DNA of 64,000 nucleotides, taken from assembly GCF_009208585.1 (NCBI RefSeq), contig NZ_WFLN01000007.1, positions 62,001 to 126,000 on the forward strand, in the 5' to 3' direction. The stretch is from Fluviispira multicolorata (GTDB taxonomy: Bacteria > Bdellovibrionota_B > Oligoflexia > Silvanigrellales > Silvanigrellaceae). Positions 61,400-64,000 of the stretch are shown in pieces. The position numbers and the translations under genes are program-made. Numbering within the stretch: position 1 is the first letter of the stretch; each line of letters begins with the position of its first letter. A model generated the notes under the pieces. The model was not told where the DNA came from. It saw nothing but the letters and a program-made list of their open reading frames with translations, and searched no databases.

Positions 61400-64000
61400 T
61401 TAATTCTTCTCCTTTGTTTTATTTTGAATAAGGATTAAATCCAATTCAGCAATAAGCTTTTCAGCACGAAGTTTTTCCAGATAACTTGAAAAACCAACAC
61501 TTAATCCTTCTTGAATTTCGTTTTGAGTGTATTTTGTAGTAATTGCAATCATAGGAATTTTACTATGATTTTTTGAACTTCGGACGTGTTTTGCAAACTC
61601 AAGTCCATCCATTATTGGCATTTCAATGTCAGATAAAATAAGTGAAAAATGATTTTGTAAAGAGCTTTCAAGTATTTCTAGACCATTTGCTCCATCATAA
61701 GCCGTTTCTACTAAATATCCCGCTTCTAAAAGAATAGAATGAATGTATTTTCTAAAAAAAGAGCTGTCTTCAACAAGTAAAATTCTATGATTTTGACGTT
61801 TAATGATTTCAGTGACAATTTGAGGTTCGTGAACAATTTCTGAGTGAGGATGACTTTGTGATTCTAGATTTGATTTAACAATATCAATCATGCCAAATAT
61901 ATCTGCAATGACAATTATCTGCTCATTTGTTACGATTGTTCCTAAAATTCCAGGTCTGTCTTTAACAGATTGATCAATTTCAGATGATACTTCAATTATA
62001 TCATAAATTTCTCTCACTTCAATTCCATAAGAAAAATGCCCTCTTTTAATAACAACAATAGGAGTTCTTTCTTTAATAATTTCTGTTTTAGAATTTTCAA
62101 AAGGCAACTCTAAAAAATCAGGAAGTGATAAAATAGGAAGGAGTGAATTGCGATAGCGAATTACTTTTTGTTCTCCAGAAAGTTCAAATCTTTCTGTTTC
62201 AAACTCTTCAAGTCTATTTACAATTGATAATGGAATGGCGTATGCACTTGGTGCTCCTGCGTCGATTAATAAATATTCACATATATCGGAATGATAATGA
62301 TTTACTAATTTATTTTGAAAATGGCTTGAGGGTCGATCGTTTGTATGTACAATTGAAATTTTTGCTATTTCTGCAATCCCAAGTACATCAATTGTTAAAG
62401 CAACTGTGCCATCTCCCATTATTGTTGCACCTGAAAATACTTTTAAATCTTTTAAAAATTGTGATAATGACTTTACTACGATATCTGCAGAATCATTAAT
62501 TTCATCAACAATAAGTCCAAATAAGAAATTATCAGCATTTAAAATAACAACATTTGATACTATATTTTCTTGATTTAATTTATTGTGCTCATCTTCAGCA
62601 AAATTAAGATTATTTCTCTTATTAAAAAGCACTTGTGCAAGAGAAATAACCGGTAATAATTTACCACGTAGTCTTAATACAGCTTGACCTTGTAAGTTTT
62701 CAATTTTTTCAGAATTTGTTTCAGAGTTATCAATACGTAAAAGTTCAACAAGTTTTGTTTGGGGAATTGCGAATTGTTGTCCCTCTGAATGAACAATAAG
62801 TGCTGGTATAATTGCTAGGCTGAGTGGAATTTTAATTATTATAGTTGTTCCTTTACCGGGTACGCTGAAAAGATCAACCAATCCACCAATGCGTTCCACA
62901 TTGGTTTTAACCACATCCATTCCAACGCCACGACCTGAAATATTTGAAACAACATCTGCCGTTGAAAATCCAGGCGTAAAAATGAGCAGCTGAACTTCCT
63001 TTTCTGTCATTTTTGATAATGTTTCTTTAGTAATAATTCCTTTTTCAACAGCCTTAGCCCCGATTTTTTCTTTATCTATTCCTCGTCCATCATCTATTAT
63101 TTCAATAATAACCTGTCCACTCTCATTATAAGCCTTTAGTATTATGAGCGCTGTTTCTTTTTTCCCTTCTTTTTTACGCTCTTCAGCCGTTTCGATGCCA
63201 TGGTCAACTGCATTTCTAACAATGTGCATAAGCGGATCTTTTACGGCTTCAATGACAGTTTTGTCTAATTCTGTTTCGATTCCTTGCAAATTTAAATCAA
63301 TTTTTTTTCCAAGTTCTTTAGATATATCTCTAACAACTCTTGTAAATATTGTTAATACATTGCCGATGGGTTGCATGCGTGTTTTCATGACTTCATTTTG
63401 CAACTCAGCCGTTAGAAGATTTAAGCGCTGACTCATTTTTAAAAAGTCTGTATCATCATCATTGAATTTGGCGTGCTGTAACAATTGATTGCGAATGAGA
63501 ACAAGCTCTCCTACAAGATTCATTAGATTGTTGAGGAGATTGACTTGGACACGAATTGTTTCTGAAATTTGCTCATCTGAAACATTTTTTTTGTCACTTG
63601 TTTGAGGCTCTTCTAACTTGCTTTGAACAACGGGTCTTGTCGCTGAAGTAACCGATTGAACAGGGTTTTCAGCCATATCAAAAATTTCAAAGCTGGGTAT
63701 TTCGGTATCATTTTTGTTTTCCACAGACACTGGTGTTGTCTCCTCAGTGCTTGGTTTTGCTTTGATGTATTCGAATGTTTCTTCGGTAAGCAGTATTTTA
63801 TCTTTAGAAAGAGACTTTAAATTTGTAATGCTAAGTTCAACAGATGAGAGAAATTTAGCAAATATTTTTTCAAGTTCTTCGTGGCTGTCTGGCTCTTTTT
63901 TTAAATCTTTAATCTGATCAAGTGTAAATGTAATGAAGTCAAGGCCTATGTAAATGCTATCTAGTAGTTCTGGAGAAAGGTTTGTTTTTCCTTTGCGAAT
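61400..64000 (-). CDS. cheA: Hybrid chemotaxis histidine kinase CheA with extra CheW-like and receiver domains (5' end outside window)
   Basis: The frame stays open to the window edge. Its first visible part (GKTNLSPELLDSIYIGLDFIT) is the C-terminal side of the P1 HPt domain, so the phosphorylated His lies outside. Then come the P3 dimerisation helices (VQVNLLNNLMNLVGELVLIRNQLL), the P4 ATPase with PLMHIVRNAVDHGIE, IDDGRGID, GFSTADVVSNISGRGVGMDVV and GKGTTIIIKIP, a P5 CheW-like domain, and a second CheW-like domain. A C-terminal receiver follows, with VEDSS, LSDIEMPIMDG and a Lys near YLEKLRA. An in-frame GTG at 63730 is not the true start. Phosphoryl flow to its own receiver is likely. Confidence 0.93.
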   Translation of the reverse strand: MRKGKTNLSPELLDSIYIGLDFITFTLDQIKDLKKEPDSHEELEKIFAKFLSSVELSITNLKSLSKDKILLTEETFEYIKAKPSTEETTPVSVENKNDTEIPSFEIFDMAENPVQSVTSATRPVVQSKLEEPQTSDKKNVSDEQISETIRVQVNLLNNLMNLVGELVLIRNQLLQHAKFNDDDTDFLKMSQRLNLLTAELQNEVMKTRMQPIGNVLTIFTRVVRDISKELGKKIDLNLQGIETELDKTVIEAVKDPLMHIVRNAVDHGIETAEERKKEGKKETALIILKAYNESGQVIIEIIDDGRGIDKEKIGAKAVEKGIITKETLSKMTEKEVQLLIFTPGFSTADVVSNISGRGVGMDVVKTNVERIGGLVDLFSVPGKGTTIIIKIPLSLAIIPALIVHSEGQQFAIPQTKLVELLRIDNSETNSEKIENLQGQAVLRLRGKLLPVISLAQVLFNKRNNLNFAEDEHNKLNQENIVSNVVILNADNFLFGLIVDEINDSADIVVKSLSQFLKDLKVFSGATIMGDGTVALTIDVLGIAEIAKISIVHTNDRPSSHFQNKLVNHYHSDICEYLLIDAGAPSAYAIPLSIVNRLEEFETERFELSGEQKVIRYRNSLLPILSLPDFLELPFENSKTEIIKERTPIVVIKRGHFSYGIEVREIYDIIEVSSEIDQSVKDRPGILGTIVTNEQIIVIADIFGMIDIVKSNLESQSHPHSEIVHEPQIVTEIIKRQNHRILLVEDSSFFRKYIHSILLEAGYLVETAYDGANGLEILESSLQNHFSLILSDIEMPIMDGLEFAKHVRSSKNHSKIPMIAITTKYTQNEIQEGLSVGFSSYLEKLRAEKLIAELDLILIQNKTKEKN

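Noticed and set aside
1..64000. tRNA, rRNA or CRISPR elements
   Set aside because: I looked in all intergenic gaps and saw no cloverleaf, rRNA signature or regularly spaced repeat; none is reported.

Overview
The window is an AT-rich bacterial chromosome segment. It is dominated by an almost uninterrupted plus-strand block of translation and transcription genes (about 11.6-38.6 kb). Gram-negative features are clear: proteins with signal peptides and beta-barrel-like sequences, a lipoprotein M23 peptidase, a Yej-type peptide permease and a multi-domain CheA. The combination (etfBA next to rplK, a fused FAD/Fe-S oxidase, a RelA/SpoT-like protein of a kind I associate with delta-proteobacteria-like lineages, low G+C) fits a member of Bdellovibrionota/Oligoflexia, perhaps Silvanigrella-like. 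That placement is inference from gene content, not a database match.

Layout. 1-2.4 kb: two tandem paralogous exported proteins, each with an HEFGH zinc-protease-like motif. 2.6-10.2 kb: mixed housekeeping and accessory genes (rpsO, ribD, an unknown protein, a tyrosine-recombinase-fold protein that has lost nearly all catalytic residues, a BtuF-like metal/corrinoid receptor, an exported thermonuclease, uvrC). 10.3-11.5 kb: an unknown protein preceded by a Phe/Tyr-repeat mini-ORF. 11.7-13.5 kb: etfBA. 13.6-24.5 kb: rplKAJL-rpoBC with an L10 leader and a likely rplL-rpoB attenuator or processing hairpin. 24.6-38.6 kb: fused S10-spc-alpha ribosomal clusters with secY, adk, infA and rpoA, closed by a strong terminator. 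Relative to the usual order, secE-nusG, rpsL-rpsG-fusA-tuf, rplX (L24) and rpsD (S4) are absent from their normal slots.

38.7-47.5 kb is a more plastic region: two exported proteins, a broken small secreted-protein gene, an intact SDR beside an SDR fragment with a perfect 17-bp hairpin between them, a 1205-residue FAD/Fe-S oxidoreductase, and upstream of it in the same operon a divergent RelA/SpoT-like nucleotidyltransferase. 46.9-52.5 kb: an exported thioredoxin-fold-like protein, an M23 lipoprotein, and a peptide ABC importer (binding protein plus YejB- and YejE-like permeases, no ATPase in view). 52.6-64 kb: a chemosensory module with two tandem chemoreceptors on the plus strand facing a minus-strand operon cheA-cheW-cheB-(unknown)-cheY-cheR-(HPt-REC). 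CheA runs off the right edge of the window.

The observations I judge most worth following are the catalytically degenerate recombinase, the RelA/SpoT-like protein paired with the giant oxidoreductase, the tandem HEFGH exported proteins, and the missing rplX with an N-terminally extended L5.
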